NCBI RefSeq assembly: GCF_001182785.1
Contig: NZ_CP012099.1
Span: 2,292,501 to 2,356,500, forward strand
Reading direction: 5' to 3'
DNA: 64,000 nt
Source of the DNA: Bacillus thuringiensis
GTDB lineage: Bacteria > Bacillota > Bacilli > Bacillales > Bacillaceae_G
The translations under genes were made by a program, and so were the position numbers. Positions 18,697 to 27,963 of this stretch are shown one piece after another; the stretch's first letter is position 1, and every line of letters begins with the position of its first letter. The notes below the pieces were generated by a model. The model saw nothing but the letters and a program-made list of their open reading frames with translations. It was not told the DNA's origin and ran no database searches.

Positions 18697-18873
18697 GTCT
18701 ACCGTTTACCTGTAAGTAGCAATAAATTTGCTGTTTAATGAATTGTTTTATTTAAGCGCCAATTTTTACACATATCTTGAACGTTACAATAATTATTTCA
18801 ATATTGTCGAAACATAAGCAGAAATTTAATATAATAGTTTTAATGTGCTAATGAGCGGTGAGGAGGGCAGGTC

Positions 18874-19344
18874 ATGAATAAAGAAGAACAGGTCATGAAC
18901 GGTTTCAGGGAAGTATATAATAAGCTGGTTTGGCTTAATAAAGATAAGATGGAAGAAGGTCTTAAAGGTTTTAAGTCTTCTGAAGTTCACTGCATTGAAT
19001 ATATTGAAAACAATGCAGATTCTAACGTGACACAACTCGCAGAGGCTTTTTATGTGACTCGCGGTGCTATAAGTAGAATGACTAAGAAGCTCATACAAAA
19101 AGGGCTTATTGAAAGCTACCAAAAGTCAGAAAATAAGAAAGAAATTTATTTTAGGCTTACGGAAGAAGGGAAAGAAATTTATAAAATCCATGAAGATCTG
19201 CACAAGGAGTTTCAAGAGCGGGATAAAGCTGTATTTGAGCAAGTAACTAAAGAAGAATTCGACAGTATAATTAGTTTCGTGGAAAAGTATAGTAGACATT
19301 TGGATGCAGAAATAAAGAAACAAGGTATACATATTAAATCGTAA
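18874..19344 (+). CDS. MarR-family transcriptional regulator
   Basis: 156 residues, GAGGAGGG before ATG. Winged helix at residues 35-95: SSEVHCIEYIENN, VTQLAEAFYVTRGAISRMTKKLIQKGLIES (recognition helix), wing KSENKKEIYFRLTEEGKE. The flanking helices are typical MarR dimerisation elements. It is followed after 141 bases by an MFS efflux gene whose promoter is framed by two identical inverted palindromes, so local repression of the pump, relieved by a ligand, is the likely role. Confidence 0.9.
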   Translation: MNKEEQVMNGFREVYNKLVWLNKDKMEEGLKGFKSSEVHCIEYIENNADSNVTQLAEAFYVTRGAISRMTKKLIQKGLIESYQKSENKKEIYFRLTEEGKEIYKIHEDLHKEFQERDKAVFEQVTKEEFDSIISFVEKYSRHLDAEIKKQGIHIKS

Positions 19345-19364
19345 TACATTTTAATAATGAAATG

Positions 19365-19400
19365 GCAGCCCTACTCTAATGCGAATAGGCTGCTTTTTTA
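19365..19400 (+). terminator. Rho-independent terminator after the marR-type gene
   Basis: GCAGCC...GGCTGC hairpin followed by TTTTTTA. It uncouples the regulator transcript from the pump promoter. Confidence 0.75.
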
Positions 19401-19411
19401 TTATGTCATTT

Positions 19412-19462
19412 TTGTTGACTAATCAACAAAACGGAGTTATTATTTTGTTGATTAGTCAACAA
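19412..19462 (+). promoter_or_regulatory. promoter of the MFS pump framed by two palindromic operators
   Basis: Operator 1 is TTGTTGACTAATCAACAA (19412-19429). Operator 2 is TTGTTGATTAGTCAACAA (19445-19462). They are exact reverse complements of each other, with centres 33 bases apart. A strong sigma-A promoter is embedded: TTGACT at 19415-19420 (inside operator 1), 17 bases, TATTAT at 19438-19443. Binding at either site would block RNA polymerase. The palindrome shape and location fit the adjacent MarR protein. Confidence 0.82.
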
Positions 19463-19485
19463 AGTATTTTAAGGAGAGAAGTTAA

Positions 19486-20721
19486 ATGTCTATATTTAGA
19501 TTACAAAATGAAAGGGAAACTGAAAAAAGCATAGATAAACATGCTTTACTATTCGGACTTATTTCTGTATTTCTTTGTGGTATAGGTTTCAGTATCATCA
19601 TGCCTGTAGTCCCATTCTTAGTACAGCCATATATAAGTAATCCGGAAGAACAAGCATTAGTTGTAACACTACTAACTTCCGTATATGCGGCTTGCGTGTT
19701 TTTAGCTGCCCCAGTACTCGGGGCTTTAAGCGATAAGTATGGCCGTCGTCCATTACTTTTAATATGCTTATTTGGTTCTGCAATTGGGTACTTAGTTTTT
19801 GGAATAGGAGGAGCTTTATGGGTACTATTTGCTGGACGCATAATAGAAGGAATAACAGGCGGGAGCATAAGTACTATCTTCGCATATTTTGCAGACATCA
19901 TTCCAAAAGAGCAGAGAACGAAATACTTTGGATGGGTGAGTGCAGTTGTAGGTGCGGGAACTATCATTGGTCCAACCATTGGGGGGGGACTTGCCAAGTT
20001 TGGTGATACTGTACCTATGTATTTTGGTGCAATCATAACGTTAATAAATGTTGTATATGGGATCAAATATATGCCTGAGAGCCTTGAAAAAAATAATAGG
20101 TTGAAAGAGATTACTTTTGTAAGGTTAAATCCTTTTGCACAGCTAGCAAACATACTTTCGATGAAAAGTTTAAAATGGTTACTTGTCTCAGCGTTTTTAC
20201 TTTGGATACCTAACGGATCTTTACAAGCAATTTTCACGCAATTTACAATGGATACTTTCAGTTGGAAACCTGCATTAATCGGACTTATGTTTTCAATTTT
20301 GGGCTTTCAAGACATCTTTTCACAAAGTTTTATCATGCCAAAGCTTTTGATCCAGCTTAGTGATAAACAAATAGCAATTCTTGGGATGGTTTCGGAGATT
20401 ATAGGATACAGTTTTATTGCGGCATCAGCTTTGTTTTCACTCTATCCACTACTTATCGTTGGAATGCTGATGTATGGTTTTGGGGATTCAATTTTCGGGC
20501 CTTCATTCAACGGGATGCTTTCAAAGTCTGTTAGTTCTAGTGAACAAGGAAGGATTCAAGGTGGAAGCCAATCTATTCAAGCTTTAGCAAGAATGATTGG
20601 TCCTATTATTGGAGGGCAAATCTATGTATCGCTTGGTCATGCTGCACCTGCTTTTATGGGTGTGATCCTTATAGTCGCGGCAATAGCAGTTTTGTATAAG
20701 GGGACACATGCAACTATATGA
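19486..20721 (+). CDS. MFS drug efflux transporter, TetA/Bmr-like (DHA1 family)
   Basis: 411 residues with 12 predicted membrane segments. The loop 2-3 motif GALSDKYGRRPLLL and the motif C region AVVGAGTIIGPTIGGGLA identify a drug:proton antiporter of the 12-TM DHA1 group, and the C-terminal half contains IGPIIGGQIYV. AAGGAGAG before ATG. It is under two palindromic operators next to a marR-type gene, so substrate-induced expression is likely. The drug range cannot be read from sequence. Confidence 0.9.
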   Translation: MSIFRLQNERETEKSIDKHALLFGLISVFLCGIGFSIIMPVVPFLVQPYISNPEEQALVVTLLTSVYAACVFLAAPVLGALSDKYGRRPLLLICLFGSAIGYLVFGIGGALWVLFAGRIIEGITGGSISTIFAYFADIIPKEQRTKYFGWVSAVVGAGTIIGPTIGGGLAKFGDTVPMYFGAIITLINVVYGIKYMPESLEKNNRLKEITFVRLNPFAQLANILSMKSLKWLLVSAFLLWIPNGSLQAIFTQFTMDTFSWKPALIGLMFSILGFQDIFSQSFIMPKLLIQLSDKQIAILGMVSEIIGYSFIAASALFSLYPLLIVGMLMYGFGDSIFGPSFNGMLSKSVSSSEQGRIQGGSQSIQALARMIGPIIGGQIYVSLGHAAPAFMGVILIVAAIAVLYKGTHATI

Positions 20722-20745
20722 CAGATAGAAATAAGAACAAATAAA

Positions 20746-20788
20746 AGGGTGCCAGAACTTAGGAACAAGTGCTGACACCCTATTTGTT
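20746..20788 (+). terminator. terminator after the MFS pump gene
   Basis: AGGGTGCCAGAACTT / AAGTGCTGACACCCT, an imperfect long stem followed by ATTTGTTT. Confidence 0.8.
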
Positions 20789-20873
20789 TACGGTTTGAGG
20801 ACTAAGAGAAATTCTTTTACTGTTTAGGAATTTATTCTGCAATGCTCTCATGGTAAATGACTAGATAGTTTAA

Positions 20874-21203
20874 TTATGCTTGTGCTGAAGTAAATAATGA
20901 TTCCATCTTTACTTTGCTCTTCTCTCGAATTTCAGCATCTGCGTGTCTCATAACGTATTTATGCGCTACAGCGATTGCTAAAACATCATCTAATAAGCCA
21001 ATCCCAATAATAGCAGCTATATCTGGAATGAAATCAATTGCTAATACGTAATAAGATAAAGCGGCTAATATTATGAATTTCGCTTTAGTAGGTAATTCTT
21101 TCTTTTTCATTGTGTAGAATAAGATAATACTTTCATATACGCTGGATTTACCGAGGTTTACAGAGCTTTTTTTGAACTTTTTCCAAAGTGTCTGTTTCTC
21201 CAT
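20874..21203 (-). CDS. DUF1232 (YkvA-type) small membrane protein
   Basis: 109 residues from ATG 21203, chosen because AAAGGAGTG lies 6 bases upstream. The central segment FIILAALSYYVLAIDFIPDIAAIIGIGLLDDVLAIAVAHKYV carries the DUF1232 signature LxYxxxPxDxIPDxxxxxGxxDD and is weakly hydrophobic. Members are common and of unknown function. The C-terminus is charged and helical. Confidence 0.82.
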   Translation of the reverse strand: MEKQTLWKKFKKSSVNLGKSSVYESIILFYTMKKKELPTKAKFIILAALSYYVLAIDFIPDIAAIIGIGLLDDVLAIAVAHKYVMRHADAEIREKSKVKMESLFTSAQA

Positions 21204-21450
21204 ATAAACACTCCTTTTACAAAAACATAGATTTTTTAAAAGGATGGACAAAGAAGAGAGAGATTAATCAATTTTATTGTTTTTCTTAATTATATATTTC
21301 CATAAAAATAGGAGAATACCTGTTCAAAATAATATAATGTGGATTATGCAACGATTCACAGTGTTCCGTTACATAGTATATATATTGTAAAATGTATGTG
21401 GGTGATTTAGTTATTATTATGCATTTTATAAGCGGTATGGGGGAAGAAAA

Positions 21451-22137
21451 ATGAAAATAATAGAACTACCAATTGAATTCGAATTTAACGGGCAAAAACA
21501 ATGTATTTATCCAAGTTTAATTATATTACATAATGAATTAACGTTAGTCGATACAGGATATCCAAGTTTTTTACCTTTAATTGAAAATGCAATATTAAAA
21601 CATGGATATGAGATGAAAAACTTAAAGAATATAATTATTACCCATTATGATGACGATCATATAGGATCTTTATATGATTTCAAAGTGAAATATCCAAATA
21701 TTAATGTTATTGCTAGTGAAATTGAATCTAACTATATTAATGGTGATATAAAATCAGAGAGGTTAGTTCAAGCTGAAGAAATGTTAGAACGTATGCCAAA
21801 TGAAGAAAAAGAATTTGGTAAATGGTTTATACAACAGTTAAAAAATATAAAACATATTTCCGTCGATGAAAAAGTACATGATGGTCAAATGATTTTGAAT
21901 AATGAATGTCAAGTAGTGGAAACGCCAGGACATACCTCGGGGCATATTTCATTATATTTTCCCAATTTAGACTGTGTAATTACAGGAGATGCAGCGGTTC
22001 AAGAGAATCGAGAGTTAGTTATAGCTAATCCGAATTTTTGTTTAGATATAGAAAGGGCGGAACAGTCTTTAAATAGGATTAAAAGTCTTAAAGCAGCACA
22101 GTATTATTGCTATCATGGAGGAAAGCTTACTGTATAA
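21451..22137 (+). CDS. MBL-fold metallo-hydrolase
   Basis: 228 residues. Metallo-beta-lactamase fold: strand LTLVDTGYPSF, metal motif IITHYDDDHIGSL, later CQVVETPGHTSGHISLYF and CVITGDAA, and a final histidine in YCYHGG. The usual HxHxDH reads HxDxDH here (His-Tyr-Asp-Asp-Asp-His), an Asp in place of the second metal-ligand His. GGGGGAAG lies before ATG. The substrate is unknown. Lone gene with its own bidirectional terminator. Confidence 0.85.
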   Translation: MKIIELPIEFEFNGQKQCIYPSLIILHNELTLVDTGYPSFLPLIENAILKHGYEMKNLKNIIITHYDDDHIGSLYDFKVKYPNINVIASEIESNYINGDIKSERLVQAEEMLERMPNEEKEFGKWFIQQLKNIKHISVDEKVHDGQMILNNECQVVETPGHTSGHISLYFPNLDCVITGDAAVQENRELVIANPNFCLDIERAEQSLNRIKSLKAAQYYCYHGGKLTV

Positions 22138-22142
22138 AATAA

Positions 22143-22181
22143 TAAAAAACCAATCTTTTCGATATAGAAAAGATTGGTTTT
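22143..22181. terminator. bidirectional terminator
   Basis: AAAAAACCAATCTTTTC / GAAAAGATTGGTTTTTT, perfect 17-base stem serving the MBL gene and the convergent secreted protein. Confidence 0.93.
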
Positions 22182-22943
22182 TTAATTCATAGATTCTGCA
22201 ATTTGAATTAAATCCTTTACGTTATATTTTCCTTGTATATAGCGTTTGTTACCAATTGCAATTGTATATTGAAAACCATTCTGCTGAAAGATAAGCTTAT
22301 ATGCTGAATCGAAATGAGGATTATATAATGCTTTTATATTATTTTTTAAGCTGTAGAACTTAGCTCTCCTATGTACATAGAAGCCTAATTTATTTTGAAC
22401 TGGTGAAACAGTGATTTTGAAAATCCCATTAATATCTTCATTGTAGTATTGGAGGTTTAAGTAATCGTTATAGATGTACCCTTGAAATTCGTGAATTTCG
22501 AACGGGAATTTTGTAGGAGTAAGTATATGTTCCTTACACTTCATTTCATATTCTTTTACGATAGTAGCTTCTTTCATAAGTGGATTGTCATCATAAATTT
22601 GATTGATTTGAGATATTTTATTATTTTTTGTTACTATTTTTAAAATGAAGCCGATAGTAAATTCATCATTAGTGCCTTTGAAATAAGAAATAAGAATTGT
22701 AGTATCTTCTTTTGGAGATGGTACTATTTTAATTTCATGAATAGGTTTTTCCTTTTGGAAAGTAGGTAGTTCAACTCCTTCTGTTACATATGACTGCATT
22801 AATTTTTTATCATTTTTGAGTAAAGCTTGTTTAAATTCACTTATCACATTTGTTCGAGATTTTGCCATAATAATTGAGGTCGATTGAAAATATAGTAAGA
22901 AAAATATGCAAAATATCTTTATGAATGTAGTGTTCAATTCCAT
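22182..22943 (-). CDS. secreted hypothetical protein
   Basis: 253 residues. The N-terminal hydrophobic helix (TTFIKIFCIFFLLYFQSTSIIMA) acts as signal peptide or anchor, and the rest is hydrophilic mixed alpha/beta. No cysteine-lipobox, catalytic motif or recognised domain. The start is uncertain: ATG 22943 has GGGTG immediately before it, too close for a normal ribosome site. I do not recognise the family. Confidence 0.6.
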   Translation of the reverse strand: MELNTTFIKIFCIFFLLYFQSTSIIMAKSRTNVISEFKQALLKNDKKLMQSYVTEGVELPTFQKEKPIHEIKIVPSPKEDTTILISYFKGTNDEFTIGFILKIVTKNNKISQINQIYDDNPLMKEATIVKEYEMKCKEHILTPTKFPFEIHEFQGYIYNDYLNLQYYNEDINGIFKITVSPVQNKLGFYVHRRAKFYSLKNNIKALYNPHFDSAYKLIFQQNGFQYTIAIGNKRYIQGKYNVKDLIQIAESMN

Positions 22944-22998
22944 CACCCTATAACTATATTTCCGTAAATTTGAAATATATATGTATAGGGGGGAGAAG

Positions 22999-23268
22999 AT
23001 GAGTTTATTGCTTGATGTAATAATGGGTATAATTTTATTTTATCCTCGAAATGACATGAAATTAAAACATCATATTTCCAAATTAAGTGAATTTGAGTGG
23101 TTTCGAAGGCTACACGAAGATACAAAGTATACAAGTTTAATTTGGAGTAATAGAAAAATTAAGAAGTTCATTTTGTCTTCTACTAACATGGAAGCATTAA
23201 TAAAATCTGAGAAAAAGCAAAAAGAATTTGTTCATCTAGTACAGGATGAATATAAAAAAAGAAGATAA
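22999..23268 (+). CDS. hypothetical protein, 89 residues
   Basis: ATG 22999 follows GGGGGGAG with 4-base spacing. A short hydrophobic N-terminus (LLLDVIMGIILFYP) precedes a highly basic, helical remainder ending KKRR. Not recognised. Divergent from the secreted gene at 22182-22943 with only 55 bases between them. Confidence 0.55.
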   Translation: MSLLLDVIMGIILFYPRNDMKLKHHISKLSEFEWFRRLHEDTKYTSLIWSNRKIKKFILSSTNMEALIKSEKKQKEFVHLVQDEYKKRR

Positions 23269-23341
23269 GAATTTTTTTATTTTTCATATTTGGCGAAACA
23301 AATGGTACAATGAAAGCTAATGTGAAAAATAAGGAAAAGAA

Positions 23342-24706
23342 GTGGTCTATTTGAAAAACTTTTTAGAATTAGGAATTAGTGAAACTTTTAATCATACATT
23401 ACGTGAAAATGGAATTACAGAAGCAACACCAATTCAAGAGCAGGCAATCCCTGTTATTATGTCAGGTAAAGATATTATTGGGCAGGCGAAAACAGGAACG
23501 GGTAAAACGTTAGCATTCGTGTTACCGATTTTAGAAAAAATCGATCCAGAGTCTAGTGATGTTCAGGCTTTAATTGTTGCACCAACAAGGGAACTAGCCC
23601 TGCAAATTACAACTGAAATTAAAAAAATGCTTGTTCAAAGAGAAGATATTAATGTACTAGCGATTTATGGTGGGCAAGATGTAGCACAACAGTTGAGAAA
23701 ATTAAAAGGTAATACACATATTGTTGTTGCAACACCAGGAAGATTATTAGATCATATACGACGTGAAACAATTGATTTAAGTAATCTTTCAACGATTGTA
23801 CTAGATGAAGCGGATCAAATGCTTTATTTCGGTTTCTTATATGATATTGAAGATATTTTAGATGAGACACCTGGTAGTAAACAAACGATGTTATTCTCAG
23901 CAACGATGCCAAAAGATATTAAAAAATTGGCGAAGCGTTATATGGATGAGCCGCAAATGATTCAAGTACAAAGTGAAGAAGTAACGGTAGATACAATTGA
24001 GCAGCGTGTCATTGAGACGACAGATCGTGCAAAGCCAGATGCACTTCGTTTTGTTATGGATCGTGATCAGCCATTTTTAGCAGTTATTTTCTGTCGTACA
24101 AAGGTTAGAGCAAGTAAGCTTTATGATAATTTAAAAGGACTAGGTTATAATTGTGCTGAACTTCATGGTGATATACCTCAAGCGAAACGTGAAAGAGTTA
24201 TGAAGAGTTTCCGCGAAGCTAAAATTCAGTACTTAATCGCAACGGATGTAGCAGCTCGTGGACTTGATGTAGATGGTGTAACGCACGTATTTAACTTTGA
24301 TATCCCTGAAGATGTAGAAAGTTATATTCACCGCATTGGCCGAACAGGACGTGCAGGTGGATCAGGTCTTGCAATTACGTTCGTTGCAGCGAAAGATGAA
24401 AAACATTTAGAAGAAATTGAAAAAACGCTTGGTGCACCAATACAAAGAGAAATAATCGAACAACCGAAGATAAAACGTGTAGATGAAAATGGAAAACCGG
24501 TACCAAAGCCGGCTCCGAAGAAATCAGGTCAAAATCGTCAAAGAGATAGCCGCGAAGGTTCAAGAAGTGAATCAAGACGTGATTCTAGAAATAGCTCAAG
24601 AAATGATTCAAGAAATAGTTCGAGAAATGAAAACAACCGATCATTTAATAAGTCAAGTAATAAAAAAGGTAGTACAAAGCAAGGTCAGCAACGACGTGGC
24701 CGTTAA
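23342..24706 (+). CDS. DEAD-box ATP-dependent RNA helicase with RS/Asn-rich tail
   Basis: 454 residues. All motifs are visible: Q (TPIQEQAIP), I (AKTGTGKT), Ia (PTRELA), II (DEAD), III (SAT), IV-V ([16 protein letters not shown]), VI (HRIGRTGR). The last ~70 residues form a disordered basic tail rich in SR, RN and Gly ([15 protein letters not shown]), typical of RNA-binding extensions in the Csh helicases. B. cereus has five such helicases (CshA-E); which one this is cannot be settled here. Start GTG 23342 has AAGGA 8 bases upstream; TTG 23351 is possible. Confidence 0.93.
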   Translation: MVYLKNFLELGISETFNHTLRENGITEATPIQEQAIPVIMSGKDIIGQAKTGTGKTLAFVLPILEKIDPESSDVQALIVAPTRELALQITTEIKKMLVQREDINVLAIYGGQDVAQQLRKLKGNTHIVVATPGRLLDHIRRETIDLSNLSTIVLDEADQMLYFGFLYDIEDILDETPGSKQTMLFSATMPKDIKKLAKRYMDEPQMIQVQSEEVTVDTIEQRVIETTDRAKPDALRFVMDRDQPFLAVIFCRTKVRASKLYDNLKGLGYNCAELHGDIPQAKRERVMKSFREAKIQYLIATDVAARGLDVDGVTHVFNFDIPEDVESYIHRIGRTGRAGGSGLAITFVAAKDEKHLEEIEKTLGAPIQREIIEQPKIKRVDENGKPVPKPAPKKSGQNRQRDSREGSRSESRRDSRNSSRNDSRNSSRNENNRSFNKSSNKKGSTKQGQQRRGR

Positions 24707-24721
24707 ATAGGTATTATTGTC

Positions 24722-24753
24722 AAAGAGTCGCAAAGCGTTGCGGCTCTTTTTTT
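24722..24753 (+). terminator. Rho-independent terminator of the helicase gene
   Basis: AGAGTCGCAA / TTGCGGCTCT hairpin with AGCG loop and seven T residues. Confidence 0.9.
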
Positions 24754-24921
24754 ATACAAAGAAGTCGATACAAGTACAAGGGAGGTGTTAAAGAGTAATT
24801 CTTGAAATTTCATTCACCGTATTAAAATATTTTAAAAAATCCATAAAGGAAATAGAAAGTATGGTGTTGTATATGTACGATAATAGGAAACTTTTTGCAA
24901 ACTAAACATATAATTTTAATA

Positions 24922-24936
24922 GACCGACAGTCGGTC
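24922..24936. promoter_or_regulatory. TetR operator GACCGACAGTCGGTC, copy 1
   Basis: Perfect 15-base palindrome 8 bases after a TATAAT (24909-24914), so it overlaps the transcription start of the tetR gene. The identical sequence precedes the MFS gene. Autoregulation is inferred. Confidence 0.85.
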
Positions 24937-24956
24937 TAGTGAGAAGGAGAACTTGA

Positions 24957-25592
24957 ATGCGAATTGTAAAGGAGTATGAGGAGCGTAGAAAGGAAATTTT
25001 AGAAATAGCTGAGCGTTTGTTTCTTACGAAAGGCTATACGAAAACAACCGTGAATGACATTTTAAAAGAAATTGGTATAGCAAAGGGGACGTTTTATCAT
25101 TATTTTAAGTCGAAGGAGGAAGTAATGGATGAAATCATTATGAGGATTATTAAAGAGGATGTCACTAAGGCGAAAAGGATTGTCTCCAATCCCGATATTC
25201 CAGTTTTAGATAAGTTATTTAAAATTTTAATGGAACAATCACCAAAATCGGGAGATGTAAAAGAAAAAATGATTGAACAATTCCATCAACCAAATAATGC
25301 AGAAATGCATCAGAAAAGTTTAGTGCAGTCCATTATACATTTATCTCCTGTATTAACAGAAGTTTTAGAGCAAGGAATAGAAGAAGGCATATTTTGTACC
25401 TCATACCCACAAGAAACGATTGAACTGTTAATTTCCTCAGCGCAAGTCATATTTGATGATGGTTTATTCCAGTGGAAACCTGAAGAAATGATAAACAGAG
25501 CTAAAGCTTATATCAAAATGATGGAAGCATCTGTCGGAGCGAAAGAGGGATCTTTTAATTATATGATGGAAGTTTTAATTAAACAGAAATAG
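24957..25592 (+). CDS. TetR/AcrR-family transcriptional repressor
   Basis: 211 residues, AAGGAGAA before ATG. The N-terminal TetR DNA-binding domain is clear: RKEILEIAERLFLTKGYTKTTVNDILKEIGIAKGTFYHYFKSKEEVMDEI (residues 12-60). The C-terminal ligand domain is not assignable. Two copies of one palindrome (upstream of this gene and of the MFS gene that follows after 64 bases) are almost certainly its binding sites. Confidence 0.92.
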   Translation: MRIVKEYEERRKEILEIAERLFLTKGYTKTTVNDILKEIGIAKGTFYHYFKSKEEVMDEIIMRIIKEDVTKAKRIVSNPDIPVLDKLFKILMEQSPKSGDVKEKMIEQFHQPNNAEMHQKSLVQSIIHLSPVLTEVLEQGIEEGIFCTSYPQETIELLISSAQVIFDDGLFQWKPEEMINRAKAYIKMMEASVGAKEGSFNYMMEVLIKQK

Positions 25593-25615
25593 TGATTTTC
25601 TGTTTGAGTATTATC

Positions 25616-25630
25616 GACCGACAGTCGGTC
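25616..25630. promoter_or_regulatory. TetR operator GACCGACAGTCGGTC, copy 2
   Basis: Exact repeat of the palindrome at 24922, one base after TATTAT (25609-25614), 27 bases before the MFS start. This suggests that the transporter has its own repressed promoter in addition to read-through from tetR. Confidence 0.85.
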
Positions 25631-25656
25631 TAGGTTAAATGAAGGATGTGACGAGG

Positions 25657-26901
25657 ATGCCAGCAAGTATTCAATCTTCCTTGAAAGATTTTCACTTAAT
25701 GGTAAGTGGTCAAATTATTACTATTTTAGGTTCAACACTATTACGTTTTGCTCTCTCACTATATGTGCTAGATATAACAGGGCGTGCAGATATATTCGCA
25801 GAGTTATATGCGGTAACGAGTATTCCGTTTCTGCTAGCACCTCTTGGCGGAGCAATAGCAGATCGTTTCAACCGCCGTAATGTAATGGTCATTTTTGATT
25901 TTATAAACGCTGCTATTGTATTAAGTTTTATAGTTTTGTTATTAACTGAATCAGTATCTATTTTATTGATTGGAACAATTATGTTTTTACTAGCAGTCGT
26001 TAGTGCAATGTACGCACCAGTTGTAATGGCGAGTATTCCTCAATTAGTTCCAGAGAAAAAGTTAGAACAAGCAAACGGTATCGTAAATGGTGTGCAAGCA
26101 TTATCTAATATAGTTGCACCTGTACTAGGAGGAATATTATACGGCATAATTGGTTTGAAAATGCTCGTAATAATAAGTTGTCTCGCTTTCTTTTTATCTG
26201 CAATTTTAGAAATGTTTATTACAATACCATTTATAAAAAGAATACAGGAAGGCCATATCGTACCGATAATTGTAAAAGATATGAAAGAAGGTTTTCTTTA
26301 TGTTTTAAAGCAACCTTTTATTTTGAAGGCTATGTTACTTGCAGCTTTACTAAACTTAATTTTGACACCGTTATTTGTTGTTGGAGGACCTATTATATTA
26401 CGAGTAACTATGCAGAGTAGCGATACGATGTATGGAATTGGAATGGGATTAATTGATTTTGCAACTATATTAGGTGCATTGTCAATCGGTTTCTTTGCTA
26501 AAAAGTTACAGATGAAAACATTATATAATTGGATGCTTATCATAGCTTTATTAGTAATACCAGTGGCACTATCAGTTACACCGTTTACTCTTAATTTAGG
26601 ATACTATCCACCATTTATCCTCTTTATACTTTCTTCTCTTCTAATCGCAATGATTATGACAATTGTATCCATCTATGTGATTACTGTAGTCCAAAAGAAA
26701 ACACCAAATGAAAATCTAGGAAAAGTAATGGCAATTATAACAGCGGTATCTCAATGTATGGCACCAATTGGGCAAGTCGTATATGGTTTTATGTTTGAAG
26801 GATTCAGTACGAAAATTTATTTACCTATATTTGCTATTAGTTTCATAATGATAATAATAGCGGTGGTGACGAAGAAAATATTATCGAATGAAGGGAACTA
26901 G
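25657..26901 (+). CDS. MFS transporter (macrolide/enterobactin-exporter-like)
   Basis: 414 residues from ATG 25657 (AAGGA 9 bases upstream; ATG 25639 has no ribosome site). Twelve hydrophobic segments; APLGGAIADRFNRRNVMV is the loop 2-3 motif, and the early LVSGQIITILGSTLLRFALSLYVLDITG is typical of the MFS_3 (MefA/EntS-like) group. Probably exports a hydrophobic compound that is also the TetR ligand. Substrate unknown. Confidence 0.88.
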   Translation: MPASIQSSLKDFHLMVSGQIITILGSTLLRFALSLYVLDITGRADIFAELYAVTSIPFLLAPLGGAIADRFNRRNVMVIFDFINAAIVLSFIVLLLTESVSILLIGTIMFLLAVVSAMYAPVVMASIPQLVPEKKLEQANGIVNGVQALSNIVAPVLGGILYGIIGLKMLVIISCLAFFLSAILEMFITIPFIKRIQEGHIVPIIVKDMKEGFLYVLKQPFILKAMLLAALLNLILTPLFVVGGPIILRVTMQSSDTMYGIGMGLIDFATILGALSIGFFAKKLQMKTLYNWMLIIALLVIPVALSVTPFTLNLGYYPPFILFILSSLLIAMIMTIVSIYVITVVQKKTPNENLGKVMAIITAVSQCMAPIGQVVYGFMFEGFSTKIYLPIFAISFIMIIIAVVTKKILSNEGN

Positions 26902-26919
26902 CTTCATATGCTTAGAGTA

Positions 26920-27393
26920 TTAGCGAAATCCAACCCTAATCAATTCTTCATTATTTATTTCAATTACGAATCTATATTCTTTATCTAATAGCCAGTAATA
27001 AAAACTGACTGCATCAACGTCAACTAGTGATTGGAATACTTTATCAAGATTTGTACTTACTACAGGGATTTCATAGTTATCCCATATTATAAAAATCTGT
27101 TCATCAAAATCTAGTTGGTTTGCTCTAATAAGGGAAATTAGTTGTTCTTTGTTCGAAGCTATGAATTGATTATCTATCTGTTCCCAATCTATTCTTCCCG
27201 AGACAGTTATAGGAAATAAATTCATTAAAATAGTAGCAATCTGCTGGCTTTTTTCTTGGGAGAAAATGAGAGTTTCGTTTCCTAGGGATTCAAGGCATTC
27301 ATTAAACAAAGGGTTTGTATCATTTCTGTTTTTTGTTTTCAGTGCTCTTAACTTTTGTCGCAATTTCCATTGTCTTGACGATCTATCATCCAT
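26920..27393 (-). CDS. hypothetical cytosolic protein
   Basis: 157 residues from ATG 27393 (AAGGA 9 bases upstream; ATG 27402 would abut it). Basic N-terminus (DDRSSRQWKLRQKLRALKTKNR), then mixed alpha/beta with QIFIIWDNYEIPVVSTNLDKVFQSLVDVDAVSFYYWLL. No membrane segment or known motif. It resembles small immunity-type proteins in size and acidic aromatic C-terminal half, but I cannot assign it. Convergent with the MFS gene, with 18 bases between. Confidence 0.65.
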   Translation of the reverse strand: MDDRSSRQWKLRQKLRALKTKNRNDTNPLFNECLESLGNETLIFSQEKSQQIATILMNLFPITVSGRIDWEQIDNQFIASNKEQLISLIRANQLDFDEQIFIIWDNYEIPVVSTNLDKVFQSLVDVDAVSFYYWLLDKEYRFVIEINNEELIRVGFR

Positions 27394-27603
27394 TTTTAAC
27401 ATTCCTTATACAATTATTTAAGAATGAGTATAGCATATAAGGGAAGTCTTTATGAAAAGGAACTTTTTAAATATAAATTAAACAAAAGTGTTATTTGAAA
27501 AAAGGGCCTTTTATGGAAAGATAAGAGGCCATCAAAAAATATAACAACATAAAAATTTTATATTATGTATATACAATTTGAAAAGTTTACTGGAAATAAT
27601 AAA

Positions 27604-27717
27604 ATGTATAAAATTCTTATAAAAAAAGCCCTAGGATTAGGGGGGCTAGGGCTTACTCTGTTGGTATATCTCACACGACATTATAAAAGAAAAGAACTTA
27701 ATGAAGATAACACATGA
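27604..27717 (+). CDS. 37-residue single-span membrane peptide
   Basis: MYKILIKKALGLGGLGLTLL then VYLTRHYKRKELNEDNT: basic start, one Gly/Leu-rich membrane span (residues 8-24), charged tail. The ribosome site is weak (CTGGAAATAATAAA). An in-frame ATG 39 bases upstream is possible. The internal palindrome AAGCCCTAG/CTAGGGCTT is part of the coding sequence. The topology resembles toxin-type or small regulatory membrane peptides; the function is unknown. Confidence 0.45.
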   Translation: MYKILIKKALGLGGLGLTLLVYLTRHYKRKELNEDNT

Positions 27718-27755
27718 ATGTTTCGTAAATGTATCAACAAAAGTGAACAAAAGCT

Positions 27756-27854
27756 TTATTTTAAGGACCATGATATATTATCAAGGGCTTTATAAATATA
27801 ACTATACATTCGGTAAAAGAAATATTTTGGATTGTATTTTTGTTTCCAGTTCAT
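27756..27854 (-). CDS. 32-residue Tyr/Lys-rich peptide
   Basis: ATG 27854 is preceded by AGAGGTGATTATT, a strong ribosome site. The peptide reads MNWKQKYNPKYFFYRMYSYI then YKALDNISWSLK: aromatic and basic. Convergent with the 37-residue membrane peptide, 38 bases away. Family unknown; the ribosome site is the main support. Confidence 0.5.
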   Translation of the reverse strand: MNWKQKYNPKYFFYRMYSYIYKALDNISWSLK

Positions 27855-27963
27855 AATAATCACCTCTCATACAAATAGCTTAATTATATTATAAGGTTAT
27901 TAATGAGAATGTTAAGAAAACTTGATATGAATTAAGGTGAATTTAAACAAACTAGTAATTGTA

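Noticed and set aside
27625..27654. Strong hairpin AAGCCCTAG...CTAGGGCTT as a terminator
   Set aside because: It lies inside the coding sequence of the 37-residue peptide and has no U tract.
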